A stretch of 62,059 nt of DNA from Actinomycetota bacterium (GCA_009697815.1 WLRQ01000010.1:1-62059), one strand, 5' to 3'. Shown: positions 16,945-26,336, numbered from the stretch's first letter. Made by a program: numbers and translations. Notes: generated by a model not told the origin, from the sequence alone.

Positions 16945-18441
16945 GTGATCAGCATGACCGCCGAGGCGGACGACCTCGGTATCGCAGTCCTTGCCGCTGG
17001 GGCTCGTACCGCCATGGCTATAAGCGGCGGCAACGGCGACGGCGACGGCGTGGGCCTGGTGGTACGCCAGCTCGGGAACGACGCGCGCACCCGGCTGCGC
17101 GGCGGCGAGGAGGACGCCACCCTCACCATCACCACGGAGATTCGTGGCACCGAGTTCGTGGTCACCCTCACCGATAAGGGTGAGCCTGTCACCGGGCCGC
17201 CGGATGCGGTGCTACCCCTGCTCGAATCGGGCGTCGCCTCGGCGGCCGAAGCCCGCACGGACGGCATCGGCAATCTCACCGAGGTTCGCTTCGCTCTGCC
17301 GACGCACCACCGCATCCTCGACACCGAGTCGCTCGAGGTCGTGCCCGAGGACGCAGCGCTCAGCGCGGAGCCCGTGACGATCCGTTCGATGGTGACGAGC
17401 GACGCAGCGGCACTCACCCGGGCCGTATTTCGTTGCTACGGCTGGTCATATCCCAATCCGAGTCTCTACTACCCCGAGCGCATCGCGGCGGCCCTCGAGA
17501 GCGGCGAGCGCATCGGCGAGGTCGCCGTCACCGACTCCGGAGAAGTGGCCGCTCACTGGGGGGCAGTTTTCCTCTCGCCCAATGTCGTCGAGACAGGCGG
17601 CACGGTCACCGATCCACGCTTCCGACGGCGCGGGTTGGCGAAGGCCCTAGGTGACCGACTCCTCGAGCGCCTGATCGAGATGCGAGTCGGCGGCCGAGTC
17701 CGCGAGCCGGTGATGACTCACCCGGCCACCCAGGAGATCGCCTTGCGCGAGGGGGCGACCATGGTGGGCTGCTACCTCAAGATCACCCATCCGCTGCAGC
17801 AGGTGGGGATCACCGAAGGGGTCACGTCCAGCCGTATGTCGCTCTCGGTGGCGTACTCCGCACTGCAACCACTCGAGCCCGCCACGATCTGGATCCCCTC
17901 GCCTTACGACAACATCGCCCGCATGACACTTGCCGCCAGCGACTGGCCGCGCACAGTGGGCACGGCGCATCGAACGGACGCCTTCCCGGCCACCACGGTG
18001 CTCTCGACCGTCTTCGACTCCGGAAACCGTGTCGGAATGGTCGACGTCGAGATCGTCGGCGTTGACCTCGTCGACGAGATCGACTCGGCGCTGCACCAGA
18101 TGCGACGTTCCGGCGCCGAGTACGTCGGTGTTCGGCTTCCCGCGAACCAGGAGGGCCTTGCCACCCTCGCCGCAGGCCTCGTCGAACTCGGGCTCGGCTA
18201 TGCGGCGCTGATCCCTGCGTTCCGCCCGCCCACGCCCGATAACCCAGGGGGTGACGTCTTGATCACCCAGTGGGTCGCGGAGCCCGAGATCGACACCTCG
18301 ACCTGGGTGTTCGCGGACGAACGAGTCGAGAGCCTCGTCCGGGCGATCGTGGCCCAGACCGAAGACGTCGGCACGCGAGGTGTCTCACGCCAACGACGGG
18401 CCGCGAGACGGGCACAACTGTTCGCCGCGCTGGGCGACTAG
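16945..18441 (+). CDS. GNAT-family N-acetyltransferase with N-terminal ATPase-like (anti-sigma-type) domain
   Basis: About 498 residues, GTG start (ATG at 16954 also possible). Residues about 1-125 resemble a degenerate histidine-kinase-type/anti-sigma ATPase domain (VTLTDKGEPVTGPPDAVLP ... GIGNLTEVRFALP). Residues about 145-285 form a GNAT domain: VTIRSMVTSDAAALTRAVFR and the acetyl-CoA loop VTDPRFRRRGLAKALGDRLL. The last 200 residues (about 300-498) have no family I recognise. Actinobacteria encode similar ATPase-GNAT fusions of unknown role. It ends convergent with bldC. Confidence 0.7.
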   Translation: MISMTAEADDLGIAVLAAGARTAMAISGGNGDGDGVGLVVRQLGNDARTRLRGGEEDATLTITTEIRGTEFVVTLTDKGEPVTGPPDAVLPLLESGVASAAEARTDGIGNLTEVRFALPTHHRILDTESLEVVPEDAALSAEPVTIRSMVTSDAAALTRAVFRCYGWSYPNPSLYYPERIAAALESGERIGEVAVTDSGEVAAHWGAVFLSPNVVETGGTVTDPRFRRRGLAKALGDRLLERLIEMRVGGRVREPVMTHPATQEIALREGATMVGCYLKITHPLQQVGITEGVTSSRMSLSVAYSALQPLEPATIWIPSPYDNIARMTLAASDWPRTVGTAHRTDAFPATTVLSTVFDSGNRVGMVDVEIVGVDLVDEIDSALHQMRRSGAEYVGVRLPANQEGLATLAAGLVELGLGYAALIPAFRPPTPDNPGGDVLITQWVAEPEIDTSTWVFADERVESLVRAIVAQTEDVGTRGVSRQRRAARRAQLFAALGD

Positions 18442-18492
18442 GTCGCCACGCCGGTACGAGGTGGCGGAGGCACCTCGGAAAAGCAAGCCCTC

Positions 18493-18723
18493 TCAGGCGC
18501 CTGAGACGAACTCTTCATCTCGGAGCTCGACCACGAGCGGAACCCCGTCGAGCAGGGCACGAACCTCCGCGGCGCGGTAACGCCGATGACCTCCGAGCGT
18601 GCGGATCGAGGTCAGTTTCCCGGCCTTGGCCCATCGCGTCACAGTCTTGGGGTCGACTCGGAAAAGCGCAGCCACCTCTGCAGGTGTCAGCAACTCATCG
18701 ACCTCAGGTATACGTCCTGCCAT
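18493..18723 (-). CDS. bldC: BldC-like MerR-type DNA-binding protein
   Basis: 76 residues from the ATG at 18723, preceded by GAGGGGGA. The core LLTPAEVAALFRVDPKTVTR continues with WAKAGKLTSIRTLGGHRRYR, nearly identical from memory to Streptomyces BldC, a small winged-helix protein that binds direct repeats cooperatively and delays developmental genes. No effector-binding domain is present, as expected for BldC. The adjacent, divergent DUF3073 gene and downstream purM/purF are typical neighbours in actinobacteria. Confidence 0.9.
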   Translation of the reverse strand: MAGRIPEVDELLTPAEVAALFRVDPKTVTRWAKAGKLTSIRTLGGHRRYRAAEVRALLDGVPLVVELRDEEFVSGA

Positions 18724-19121
18724 CAGATCCCCCTCTGCGGCTAACGGAATGTTCGGCGAACGAGAAAACATACCGATCCACGATCAGCGGTCCGGTTGGT
18801 CCCATTCGTTCTAAACGACTATGCCACGGTTCCATGTCCTGGCAAGTGCTCTTGGCCAACTCGGTTTCCCGAGGACAGGGGGGCCTGAGTCCGATGCAGA
18901 AAATCTTGATCCCGCAGCAGCCTCAACCAGCCCGAGATGACGGGCTCCCACCACCCGGTCGGCCATGGCGCGACGCGCCGACAATCCGCTGCGGGCGAAC
19001 CGTGGACACGAGCACGGCCCGAGGGCTTTATGATGGGCCCTCAAGCCACCGGCTTTCCGTCGCCGGTGAACTGTCATGTCGGTCGATCACAGACCAACGC
19101 GGTCCCGAAGGGGGTCTAGCC
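18724..19121. promoter_or_regulatory. Long divergent spacer between bldC and the DUF3073 gene, with -10 element and leader hairpin
   Basis: 398 bases without a credible gene. A good -10 hexamer TATGAT (19029-19034) points toward the DUF3073 gene; the only -35-like hexamer, TGGACA at 19003-19008, is 20 bases away, which is long. A 7-bp hairpin CACCGGC/GCCGGTG (19047-19053 with 19062-19068) would lie in an approximately 80-nt leader. On the bldC side, TATGTT (minus strand, around 18766-18771) may be a -10. Nothing else was recognised in 18790-19000. Confidence 0.45.
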
Positions 19122-19373
19122 ATGGGGCGTGGCCGGGCCAAGGCCAAGCAGACCAAGGTCGCTCGTCAGCTCAAGTACGGCACTGTAAGCACTGATCTCA
19201 GCGCCTTGCAGTCCGAGTTGACCAGTGGCCAGCGATCGGTGATTCCCGCACCAGCGGTCCCGGTCGCCGATGATGTCGAGGACATCGACGACTCAAGCGA
19301 CGACGACCCGTATGCGAAGTACTACGACGAAGACGACGACGACGGTCACGCCGAGGCCACCAGCCGCGCCTAG
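19122..19373 (+). CDS. DUF3073 domain-containing protein
   Basis: 83 residues. The ATG follows GAAGGGGG. The N-terminal half, MGRGRAKAKQTKVARQLKYG, is the basic, conserved DUF3073 segment; the C-terminal half is strongly acidic (DDVEDIDDSSDDDPYAKYYD followed by an Asp/Glu run). This charge-split small protein is widespread in Actinobacteria beside purM/purF and bldC; its function is unknown. A long leader and a TATGAT promoter element lie upstream. Confidence 0.88.
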   Translation: MGRGRAKAKQTKVARQLKYGTVSTDLSALQSELTSGQRSVIPAPAVPVADDVEDIDDSSDDDPYAKYYDEDDDDGHAEATSRA

Positions 19374-19456
19374 CCCGTCACGATCCTCAGCACTCCCGTC
19401 GTCCCCACCCCGAGCCATCCTGGCCCCCGGCCGCCCGGGCGCCCCACCACACGTTG

Positions 19457-19492
19457 GTGAATGTGCCCTGAGCGGCCCTAGAGGCCGCCAGG
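19457..19492 (+). repeat. Dispersed foldback repeat, copy A (left half only)
   Basis: Begins GTGAATGTGCCCTG and continues AGCGGCCCTAGAGGCCGCC. It forms a hairpin GCGGCC-CTAGA-GGCCGC, extended by CCCTG/CAGGG flanks. It lies between the convergent DUF3073 and purM genes and may also serve as their terminator. It matches the left end of complete copies B and C. The inner part beyond 19492 has diverged. Confidence 0.85.
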
Positions 19493-19547
19493 GTTCCCTC
19501 GATCTTGAGAGTTGGGACCCTCCGCGCCGACGCGTAGGTCCTGCGGA

Positions 19548-20672
19548 TCAGCGCGAGTGAGTGCCCGAGAGTGTGACGGCCCCGCCGCCGCCGCCCTTGG
19601 CTGGGGCGTCGCCGTCCTCGCCCTCGGCCCGGCTCCGGGCCTCGCCGATCACCCATGCGTCGACGCCGCGGGCGGCCAGACGCCGGAGGGCGGCTGCCAC
19701 TGAACCAGGTGCCACCAGTGCGATCATGCCGACACCCATGTTGAAGGTCTTCTCCAACTCGGGCAGGACCACATTGCCGACCTCACCCACCAGGCTGAAA
19801 ACCGGGTGCGGGGTCCAGGTAGCACGGTCGATCCGAACGTGGACATCGCGCGGAAGGACTCGCGCGAGATTCGCAGCGAGCCCACCCCCCGTGACGTGGC
19901 TGAAGGCATGGACATCGACGTCATCCGCGCGTGCAAGGTCAAGGCAGTCGAGCGAGTAGATCCGAGTTGGCTCAAGAAGTTCCTCGCCGAGCGTGCGCCC
20001 GAGGACATCGATGTGACCCTCAAGGGTGAGTCCGCCCGTGGTCAGCAGCACGTGGCGCGCCAGCGAGTAACCATTGGAGTGCAAGCCGCTGGCACGCATG
20101 GCAATCGCGACGTCACCGACGCGCACTCGATCCGGGCCCAGTAGGTCGTCGGCGTCGACGATTCCGGTGCCAGCTCCGGCGACGTCATACTCATCCGGGG
20201 AGAGCAAGCCCGGATGCTCGGCGGTCTCGCCCCCGACCAGGGCGCAACCTGCTCGGCGGCAGCCCTCAGCGATGCCGGAAACGATCGAGGCAATGCGCTC
20301 GGGTACGACCCTGCCCGTCGCGATGTAGTCGGTCATGAACAAAGGTTCGGCACCGCACACCACGAGATCGTCGACGACCATGGCGACAAGGTCGATTCCG
20401 ATGGTGTCGTGCTTGTCCATCCGCTGCGCGATAACAACCTTGGTGCCGACGCCATCGGTCGAGGTCGCAAGCAAAGGGCGCTTGAAGCGGGTCACCATCG
20501 AGATATCGAAAAGGCCGGCGAAACCGCCAAAGTCGCCCACGACCTCAGGGCGTTGGGCACGCGCGATCGATGCCTTCATCAGGGCAACCGCACGTTCCCC
20601 GGCCTCGACGTCGACCCCGGCAGATGCGTACGTCGCGGAACTAGTTACGCGCTCAGGCGTCGCTGGGGTCAC
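19548..20672 (-). CDS. purM: Phosphoribosylformylglycinamidine cyclo-ligase
   Basis: 374 residues. Closes the imidazole ring of FGAM to AIR using ATP, step 5 of purine synthesis. Conserved runs: YASAGVDVEAGERAVALMK, LLATSTDGVGTKVVIAQRMD, VVCGAEPLFMTDYIATGRV, ALVGGETAEHPG and HSNGYSLARHVLL. The GTG start overlaps the purF stop (GTGA), so purF-purM are translationally coupled. The C-terminal tail is extended with a Gly-rich GDAPAKGGGGGAVTLS stretch not needed for catalysis. Confidence 0.96.
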   Translation of the reverse strand: MTPATPERVTSSATYASAGVDVEAGERAVALMKASIARAQRPEVVGDFGGFAGLFDISMVTRFKRPLLATSTDGVGTKVVIAQRMDKHDTIGIDLVAMVVDDLVVCGAEPLFMTDYIATGRVVPERIASIVSGIAEGCRRAGCALVGGETAEHPGLLSPDEYDVAGAGTGIVDADDLLGPDRVRVGDVAIAMRASGLHSNGYSLARHVLLTTGGLTLEGHIDVLGRTLGEELLEPTRIYSLDCLDLARADDVDVHAFSHVTGGGLAANLARVLPRDVHVRIDRATWTPHPVFSLVGEVGNVVLPELEKTFNMGVGMIALVAPGSVAAALRRLAARGVDAWVIGEARSRAEGEDGDAPAKGGGGGAVTLSGTHSR

Positions 20673-22240
20673 GGGCGCGTCAACGCGTCGGGGGCGCCGC
20701 CGCCGCCGAGAAGTCGGGCGGGGCCGTCGAGAACTGCGTCGTCACCGGATTCGCGAAGTCGTGCTTCGAGGCCCTCAAGACCCTCGAGCAAGTGCTTACC
20801 GAGCAGTTCGGGCTCGGGAAGCTCGACCGGGTAGACCCCGTCAAAACACGCCCGACACAGGCGATCCATCGCGACGCCCGTGGAGTCGACGAGGCCGTCG
20901 AGGGACACATAACCAAGGGAGTCGGCGCCGATCGACGAGCGAATCTCGTCGACGAGTAGGCCATTGGCGATCAGCTCGGCGCGCGTCGCGAAATCGATGC
21001 CGTAGAAGCACGGCCACTTCACGGGCGGGCTCGAGATGCGAACGTGCACTTCACGAGCACCTGCCTCGCGCAGCATTCGCACAATCGCCCTCTGGGTGTT
21101 GCCTCGGACGATGGAGTCGTCGACGATCACGAGCTTCTTGCCGGCAACGATCTCGCGGAGCGGGTTGAGCTTGAGCCTGATGCCGAGTTGGCGAATCGTC
21201 TGCGAGGGCTGGATGAAGGTGCGCCCCACGTAGGCGTTCTTCACCAAACCGTGTGCGAACGGGATTCCAGACTCCTGCGCATATCCGACCGCAGCCGGGG
21301 TGCCGCTCTCGGGCACGGGGATGACGAGGTCGGCCTCAACGGGATGCTCACGGGCGAGTTGACGGCCAACCTCCACGCGCACGGCGTGAATGGAGTGACC
21401 TGAAATCGAGGTGTCTGGCCGAGCGAGGTAGACGAACTCGAACAGGCACCCCTTGGGGTCGGCGACAGCAAAGTGCTGCGTCCGTAGGCCGTGCTCGTCG
21501 ATGGCCACGAGCTCACCGGGCTCAACCTCCCGGACGAACGAGGCGCCGACGATGTCGAGGGCAGCCGTCTCGCTGGCAACGACCCATCCGCGTTCAAGAC
21601 GCCCCACCACCAACGGACGTATCCCCTGCGGATCGCGGGCCGCATACAGCGTGGTGTCATCCATGAACACCAACGAGAACGCGCCGCGCAGGAGAGGAAG
21701 CTCGGCCATCGCCGCGGCCTCAAGTGACACGTCGGGATGGGATGCCAGCAATGAGGTCAACAGGTCAGTGTCGCTGGTGCTCGTGGCGTTGCCGAGCGGG
21801 AGCTCGCCGCTTGCCTCGGCACGCTCGCGAACCCGTCGGGCAAGTTCATGCGTGTTGGTGAGATTTCCGTTGTGGCCCAACGCAAGATGTCCGGTTGCGG
21901 TCGCGCGAAAGGTCGGCTGAGCGTTCTCCCAGATGCTCGCGCCGGTGGTCGAGTAGCGCGCGTGCCCGATCGCGATATGCCCATGAAGGCTCTCAAGCGA
22001 GGCCTCATTGAAGACCTGCGAGACGAGTCCCATTTCCTTGTAGACCAAGGTGCGGAAGCCATCACTGACGGCTATCCCAGCCGATTCCTGGCCGCGGTGC
22101 TGAAGGGCGTAGAGACCGAAGTAGGTGAGCTTGGCGACCTCCTCGCCAGGGGCCCAGACGCCGAAGACGCCACAGGCGTCCTGCGGGCCCTTCTCACCGG
22201 GCAGAAGGTCGTGGTTGAGCCGTCCATCGCCGCGAAGCAC
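20669..22240 (-). CDS. purF: Amidophosphoribosyltransferase
   Basis: 523 residues. First committed step of purine synthesis (PRPP plus glutamine to phosphoribosylamine). The N-terminal nucleophile Cys lies in DACGVFGVWAPGEEV after about 22 residues that would be removed as a propeptide, followed by LQHRGQESAGIAV. The PRPP loop is KKLVIVDDSIVRGNTQRAIV. GTG at 22240 is used; no clear ribosome binding site, so the start is approximate. Downstream purM overlaps. Upstream, across 148 bases, is a CsrA-like gene on the same strand. Confidence 0.96.
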   Translation of the reverse strand: MLRGDGRLNHDLLPGEKGPQDACGVFGVWAPGEEVAKLTYFGLYALQHRGQESAGIAVSDGFRTLVYKEMGLVSQVFNEASLESLHGHIAIGHARYSTTGASIWENAQPTFRATATGHLALGHNGNLTNTHELARRVRERAEASGELPLGNATSTSDTDLLTSLLASHPDVSLEAAAMAELPLLRGAFSLVFMDDTTLYAARDPQGIRPLVVGRLERGWVVASETAALDIVGASFVREVEPGELVAIDEHGLRTQHFAVADPKGCLFEFVYLARPDTSISGHSIHAVRVEVGRQLAREHPVEADLVIPVPESGTPAAVGYAQESGIPFAHGLVKNAYVGRTFIQPSQTIRQLGIRLKLNPLREIVAGKKLVIVDDSIVRGNTQRAIVRMLREAGAREVHVRISSPPVKWPCFYGIDFATRAELIANGLLVDEIRSSIGADSLGYVSLDGLVDSTGVAMDRLCRACFDGVYPVELPEPELLGKHLLEGLEGLEARLRESGDDAVLDGPARLLGGGGAPDALTRP

Positions 22241-22388
22241 ACCGTGAGTCTACGTTGGTCGGCGAGCTATCCTGACCGCCTAGGCGCGCCGCGCGTGCCA
22301 CGTGCGCGGACGCGACGAAGATCTGCGCTCAGGCTGCGGTGGCTCGACCAGATCCCTCTGACTCTCACCGCTAGCCCCTCCCCGCCGC

Positions 22389-22589
22389 CTACTGCCCGGG
22401 CTCTGCCTCCACCACTGCGCGGGGCGGCTCGAGCATCGGTAGAGGATCGAGTTCGCCGCGCCGCACTCCGACTTCGGCCGGGGCATCGATTCCGAGACGA
22501 ACGAGGCCGCCCCGCGCGCCGAGCACTGTGATCGTGATTCCGCCGTCGAAGACGACACTTTGACCCTGACCGCGAGCAAGTACCAACAT
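22389..22589 (-). CDS. csrA: CsrA/RsmA-like RNA-binding translational regulator
   Basis: 66 residues with a strong AGGAGG site six bases before the ATG. MLVLARGQGQSVVF leads into ITITVLGARGG, then LVRLGIDAPAEVGVRRGELD, matching CsrA along its length: Leu4, Arg6, the VTVL-like strand, VR(I/L)G(I/V)(D/N)AP and the Arg of the V-x-R-x-E RNA-binding edge. Arg7 of E. coli CsrA is Gly here. CsrA is uncommon in Actinobacteria and usually accompanies flagellar genes, none of which is in the window. Its own leader has several GGA motifs (CTGGATGGAGG and AGGAGG), the type CsrA binds. Gene reality is well supported; its target is unknown. Confidence 0.8.
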   Translation of the reverse strand: MLVLARGQGQSVVFDGGITITVLGARGGLVRLGIDAPAEVGVRRGELDPLPMLEPPRAVVEAEPGQ

Positions 22590-22817
22590 GGCCTGCCTCC
22601 TGGGTGATCGCTGCCTCCATCCAGTGTGCGAGCCAGGAGGCCGGTTGGACCGGCACGTCACCCAGACGGCGTCGGCAATCCGCGACGCCTTCACCTCGGA
22701 GGCCCGACGGGCCTTCGAGGCTGCGGCGAAGATTCGTTGGATGACGCAGGGCACACGGGGATTTGCCCGGTGAGATGAGACCAGTGGGGCCCTCACAGCC
22801 CCGAAGGGCCAGCGCAC
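22590..22817. other. Gene-free spacer upstream of csrA-like gene
   Basis: 228 bases between the CsrA-like start and the 3' end of the sterol-carrier-family gene. It contains the GGA-rich csrA leader (22590-22635). No clear hairpin or promoter hexamers were recognised. A weak plus-strand reading frame (22588-22773) is discussed among the rejected items. Confidence 0.4.
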
Positions 22818-23189
22818 TCAGGACAGTGGCAAGAGCGCCGACAGGTCACTGCGCTCACCACTAGCGCGGACTCGTCCATCGGCCACGGCATCGCCCCACT
22901 GAACGATCCCCACAGCCAGTTGGAGCCAAGTGCGCGCATCGCACTCGACAGCAGCTGGCGGGGTTCCCCTGCGGTGAGTCGCCCCCTCGAGCACCTGGAC
23001 TGCCGCGTACGGCGGCACGCGGACCTCCACCGAACGACCGGGCGCCGCGGCCACAAGTGCCGCGAGCGTGGCCTTGACCGCCGCCTTGACCTCGAGTCGA
23101 GCGGGGATGGCCCCGGAGTCCCACTCGGCCAACACCGCCATCGCCGCCGTCACCGCCACGCCATCTGGTCTCTCCGCGAGTGCGCCCAC
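22818..23189 (-). CDS. Sterol-carrier-family protein (SCP2-like, purine-cluster type)
   Basis: About 123 residues from the GTG at 23189, which has GGGGAG six bases upstream; an upstream TTG at 23234 is possible. The segments LEVKAAVKATLAALVAAAPG, RSVEVRVPPYAAVQVLEGA, HRRGTPPAAVECDARTWLQL and AVADGRVRASGERSDLSALL are the signature of the small sterol-carrier-family protein found beside purF/purL in many Actinobacteria. The fold is SCP2-like but its ligand is unknown. It lies downstream of purL with a complete foldback repeat (copy B) between them. Confidence 0.82.
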   Translation of the reverse strand: MGALAERPDGVAVTAAMAVLAEWDSGAIPARLEVKAAVKATLAALVAAAPGRSVEVRVPPYAAVQVLEGATHRRGTPPAAVECDARTWLQLAVGIVQWGDAVADGRVRASGERSDLSALLPLS

Positions 23190-23248
23190 TCCCGGCTCCC
23201 CCACATCCCCCACAAAAACGGACCCTACCCACAACCTCCCAAATTCCG

Positions 23249-23369
23249 GTGAATGTGCCCTGGACGGCCCTAGGGGCCGCTAGAACGCCCCACTATGTCC
23301 ACAGGCCACAAGGCTGAGGATTCAGTGGGGAAGATGGGCGGCCTCTAGGGCCGCCCAGGGCACATTGAC
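23249..23369. repeat. Dispersed foldback repeat, copy B (complete, 121 bp)
   Basis: Left end GTGAATGTGCCCTGG and hairpin CGGCCCTAGGGGCCG; right end is the complement of GTCAATGTGCCCTGGG with hairpin GGCGGCCTCTAGGGCCGCC. Between them are CCCCACT and AGTGGGG arms and a TATGTCCACAGG core, partly decayed relative to copy C. It lies 13 bases beyond the purL stop, on the 5' side of the sterol-carrier gene. Confidence 0.92.
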
Positions 23370-23382
23370 CGCAAACGAGGGG

Positions 23383-25656
23383 TTAGGCGAAGAGGGCGGG
23401 GAGCGTCGCGTCGGCGGTGGTGCGGAGTTCCGTGAGGGTCCAGGTGGCGGACGCGCCATAGACCGATTCGACGATCAGGTCGTCTCCTGCCGCACCCACG
23501 ATCCCGATTCGGGTGACCGGCACACCGTGGTCACCTGCAAGGGACTCGAACGCACCCAGGGTCGAGGTGGGAACCGTGACCACAGCCCGCGCCGTCGATT
23601 CCGAGAGTAGGAAGACGAAGGGATCGACGCCCTCGGGAATCCTCACCAACGCACCGACGCCCGCCCGCAACGCCATCTCGACGAGCGTCTGCACGATCCC
23701 AGCATCCGACACGTCATGCGCCGCAGTGATCAACGAACCCACCGACGCAGCCACGAGAAGCTCGCCGAGTGACCGTTCGCGACCGAGGTCGACTACGGGA
23801 GGCAACCCGCCAAGGTGGCCGTGGATGACGTGCGCCCACTCCCCGCCGGCGAACTCATCCCGGGACTCGCCCAAGACGAGAACCACGTCGTCGCTTGCAC
23901 GGAACGCCATCGGTGTACGTCGGGCCACATCCTGAATCACCCCGAGTACGCCCACGACCGGAGTCGGATTGATCGGGGTGCTGCCGGTCTGGTTGTAGAA
24001 ACTGACGTTGCCGCCGGTGACGGGAGTGCCGAGCTCGAGGCAGCCGTCAGCGAGACCACGCACCGCTTCGCTGAACTGCCACATGACATCCGGGTCTTCG
24101 GGCGACCCGAAATTGAGACAGTTGGTCACCGCGAGGGGAGCAGCGCCGGCTGTTGCGACATTGCGATAAGCCTCTGCCAGAGCGAGCTTCGCGCCGTTGT
24201 ATGGGTCGAGTTTGGCGAAGCGGCCATTGCAGTCAGTGGCAAGCGCGACACCGAGGCCGGTCTTCTCGTCTACGCGTATGACGCCGGCGTCCTCAGGCTG
24301 CGCGAGCACAGTATTTCCGAGGACGTACCGGTCGTACTGCGAGGTCACCCAGGTCTTCGACGCAAGGTTCGGGGATCCCACAAGTGTGAGGACGGTGTCG
24401 CGAATCTCAGCGGCAGTGGAGGGGCGCGCGAGCCTCTCGGGGCCATCAGCCTGCAACGAGTCCTGCCACGACGGACGCGCGAAAGGCCTTTCGTAGACCG
24501 GCCCATCGTGCGCCACCGTGCGCGGCGGAACGTCCACAATAATCTCGCCGTGCCACTCGATGACGAGCCGGCCCGTCGCCGTAACCTCGCCGATGACGTC
24601 GGCGGTGACATCCCACTTGCGGCAGATGGCCAGAAACGCGTCGACCTTCTCTGGGGTCACGATTGCGCACATGCGTTCCTGAGACTCACTCATGAGGATT
24701 TCCTCGGGAGTGAGTGACGCGTCGCGCAGCGGCACCTGGTCGAGGCGCACATGCATGCCGCCTTCGCCATTGCTCGCGAGTTCACTTGTGGCACAGGAAA
24801 TCCCAGCGCCGCCGAGATCTTGAATCCCCTCGACCAGACCTGCGCGAAGCACTTCGAGCGTGCATTCGATGAGCAGCTTCTCCATGAAAGGATCGCCAAC
24901 CTGCACCGCGGGGCGTTTCGTCGGCCCGCCCTCAGCGAAGGTCTCCGACGCCAACACCGAGACGCCGCCGATACCGTCGCCGCCGGTCTTGGCACCGTAG
25001 AGAATTACCAGGTTGCCGACACCCTTGGCGCTCGCGAGGTGGATATCCTCATGACGCATCGTGCCTACGCACAGAGCATTGACGAGCGGATTCCCTTGGT
25101 AGGAAGCGTCAAAAACGATCTCGCCTCCGATATTTGGCAGCCCGAGGCAATTACCGTAGCCAGAGATTCCCGCGACAATTCCCGGCAAAACGCGACGGGT
25201 GTCGGGGTGATCTGCCGCACCGAAACGGAGAGGATCCATCACCGCTACCGGACGGGCACCCATCGACAGGATGTCGCGGACGATGCCGCCGATTCCGGTG
25301 GCAGCGCCCTGATACGGCTCGATGTAAGACGGGTGGTTGTGCGACTCGACCTTGAAGGTGACCGCCCAGCCCTCGCCGATGTCCACCACGCCAGCGTTCT
25401 CCCCGATCCCGACGAGCAACGCCTCAGTCTCGGGCTTCTTGTCGCCGAACTGGCGCAAGTGAACCTTGCTCGACTTGTATGAACAGTGCTCGCTCCACAT
25501 CACGCTGTACATGGCTAGTTCGGCGCTCGTAGGGCGCCTCCCGAGGATCTCGCGGATGCGAAAGTACTCGTCGGTCTTGAGCCCGAGCTCGGAGTAGGGC
25601 TGCTCGAGCTCAGGGGTGGTCTCTGCGTTCGCGACGGTGTCGGTGTGACGACTCAT
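23383..25656 (-). CDS. purL: Phosphoribosylformylglycinamidine synthase subunit PurL
   Basis: 757 residues, the small-PurL (actinobacterial/Bacillus) type that works with PurQ and PurS to convert FGAR to FGAM. Seen: [67 protein letters not shown] and [11 protein letters not shown]. The ATG overlaps the purQ stop (ATGA), so purS-purQ-purL form a coupled operon in the order of subunit assembly. The 3' end is followed after 13 bases by foldback repeat B. Confidence 0.97.
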   Translation of the reverse strand: MSRHTDTVANAETTPELEQPYSELGLKTDEYFRIREILGRRPTSAELAMYSVMWSEHCSYKSSKVHLRQFGDKKPETEALLVGIGENAGVVDIGEGWAVTFKVESHNHPSYIEPYQGAATGIGGIVRDILSMGARPVAVMDPLRFGAADHPDTRRVLPGIVAGISGYGNCLGLPNIGGEIVFDASYQGNPLVNALCVGTMRHEDIHLASAKGVGNLVILYGAKTGGDGIGGVSVLASETFAEGGPTKRPAVQVGDPFMEKLLIECTLEVLRAGLVEGIQDLGGAGISCATSELASNGEGGMHVRLDQVPLRDASLTPEEILMSESQERMCAIVTPEKVDAFLAICRKWDVTADVIGEVTATGRLVIEWHGEIIVDVPPRTVAHDGPVYERPFARPSWQDSLQADGPERLARPSTAAEIRDTVLTLVGSPNLASKTWVTSQYDRYVLGNTVLAQPEDAGVIRVDEKTGLGVALATDCNGRFAKLDPYNGAKLALAEAYRNVATAGAAPLAVTNCLNFGSPEDPDVMWQFSEAVRGLADGCLELGTPVTGGNVSFYNQTGSTPINPTPVVGVLGVIQDVARRTPMAFRASDDVVLVLGESRDEFAGGEWAHVIHGHLGGLPPVVDLGRERSLGELLVAASVGSLITAAHDVSDAGIVQTLVEMALRAGVGALVRIPEGVDPFVFLLSESTARAVVTVPTSTLGAFESLAGDHGVPVTRIGIVGAAGDDLIVESVYGASATWTLTELRTTADATLPALFA

Positions 25657-26336
25657 GCCTCAACGAGGCCCTTCAGGAGCGAGGTGAAGAAGCCCAGACC
25701 ATCGGTCGTGGGCCCAGTGAGCGCTTCGACCGCGTGCTCGGGGTGCGGCATGATGCCGACGACATTGCCGCGCGCGTTGGCGACACCCGCGATGTCGCGG
25801 CGGCTGCCGTTGGGATTGACCCCGATGTAACGGGCGACGACACGTCCCTCGCTCTCGAGCATGTCGAGGGTGGACTCGTCGGCGACATAGCTGCCCTCGC
25901 CGTTCTTCAGAGGTACGACGATCTCCTGGCCCTCGGCGTAGGACGAGGTCCACAGAGTGTGAGCATTCTCGATGCGCAGTCGCTGATCGCGGCAGATGAA
26001 ATGCAGATCTGTGTTGCGGACGAGCGCGCCAGGCAGCAGGTGTGATTCGCACAGAACCTGGAAACCATTGCAGATACCGAGAACCGGGAGGCCGCCATTC
26101 GCGGCGGCGACGAGCGGACCCATCACGGGGGCGAACCGGGCGATCGCGCCGCATCGCAGGTAGTCGCCGTAGGAGAAGCCCCCCGGGAGTACCACCGCAT
26201 CGACACCGTGCAGATCGGCGTCGCCGTGCCAGAGCTCGATCGCCTCGCCGCCGGCGATCCGAATCGCGCGCGCGGCATCGCGATCGTCAAGGGATCCCGG
26301 GAACGTGACGACGCCGATTCGCATCGTCACACTCAC
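25653..26336 (-). CDS. purQ: Phosphoribosylformylglycinamidine synthase glutaminase subunit PurQ
   Basis: 227 residues. Class I glutamine amidotransferase that supplies ammonia to Pur[21 protein letters not shown] forms the oxyanion region; the nucleophilic Cys is in [13 protein letters not shown] and the catalytic His/Glu in [14 protein letters not shown] at 26336 overlaps the purS stop; an ATG at 26324 gives the more usual [10 protein letters not shown] start and cannot be excluded. Confidence 0.97.
   Translation of the reverse strand: MSVTMRIGVVTFPGSLDDRDAARAIRIAGGEAIELWHGDADLHGVDAVVLPGGFSYGDYLRCGAIARFAPVMGPLVAAANGGLPVLGICNGFQVLCESHLLPGALVRNTDLHFICRDQRLRIENAHTLWTSSYAEGQEIVVPLKNGEGSYVADESTLDMLESEGRVVARYIGVNPNGSRRDIAGVANARGNVVGIMPHPEHAVEALTGPTTDGLGFFTSLLKGLVEA

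Noticed and set aside
18830-18880. Possible structured RNA (TGTCCT ... AGGACA with an inner CTCGG/CCGAG stem)
   Set aside because: The two pairings share bases and cannot form together. Loops do not match 6C RNA or other actinobacterial RNA patterns I know.
22588-22773. Possible 61-residue plus-strand gene with a helical C-terminal half (TQTASAIRDAFTSEARRAF)
   Set aside because: No ribosome binding site, start inside the csrA ATG region, no recognisable family, overlaps the csrA leader. GC at third codon positions is moderately high, so it cannot be excluded.
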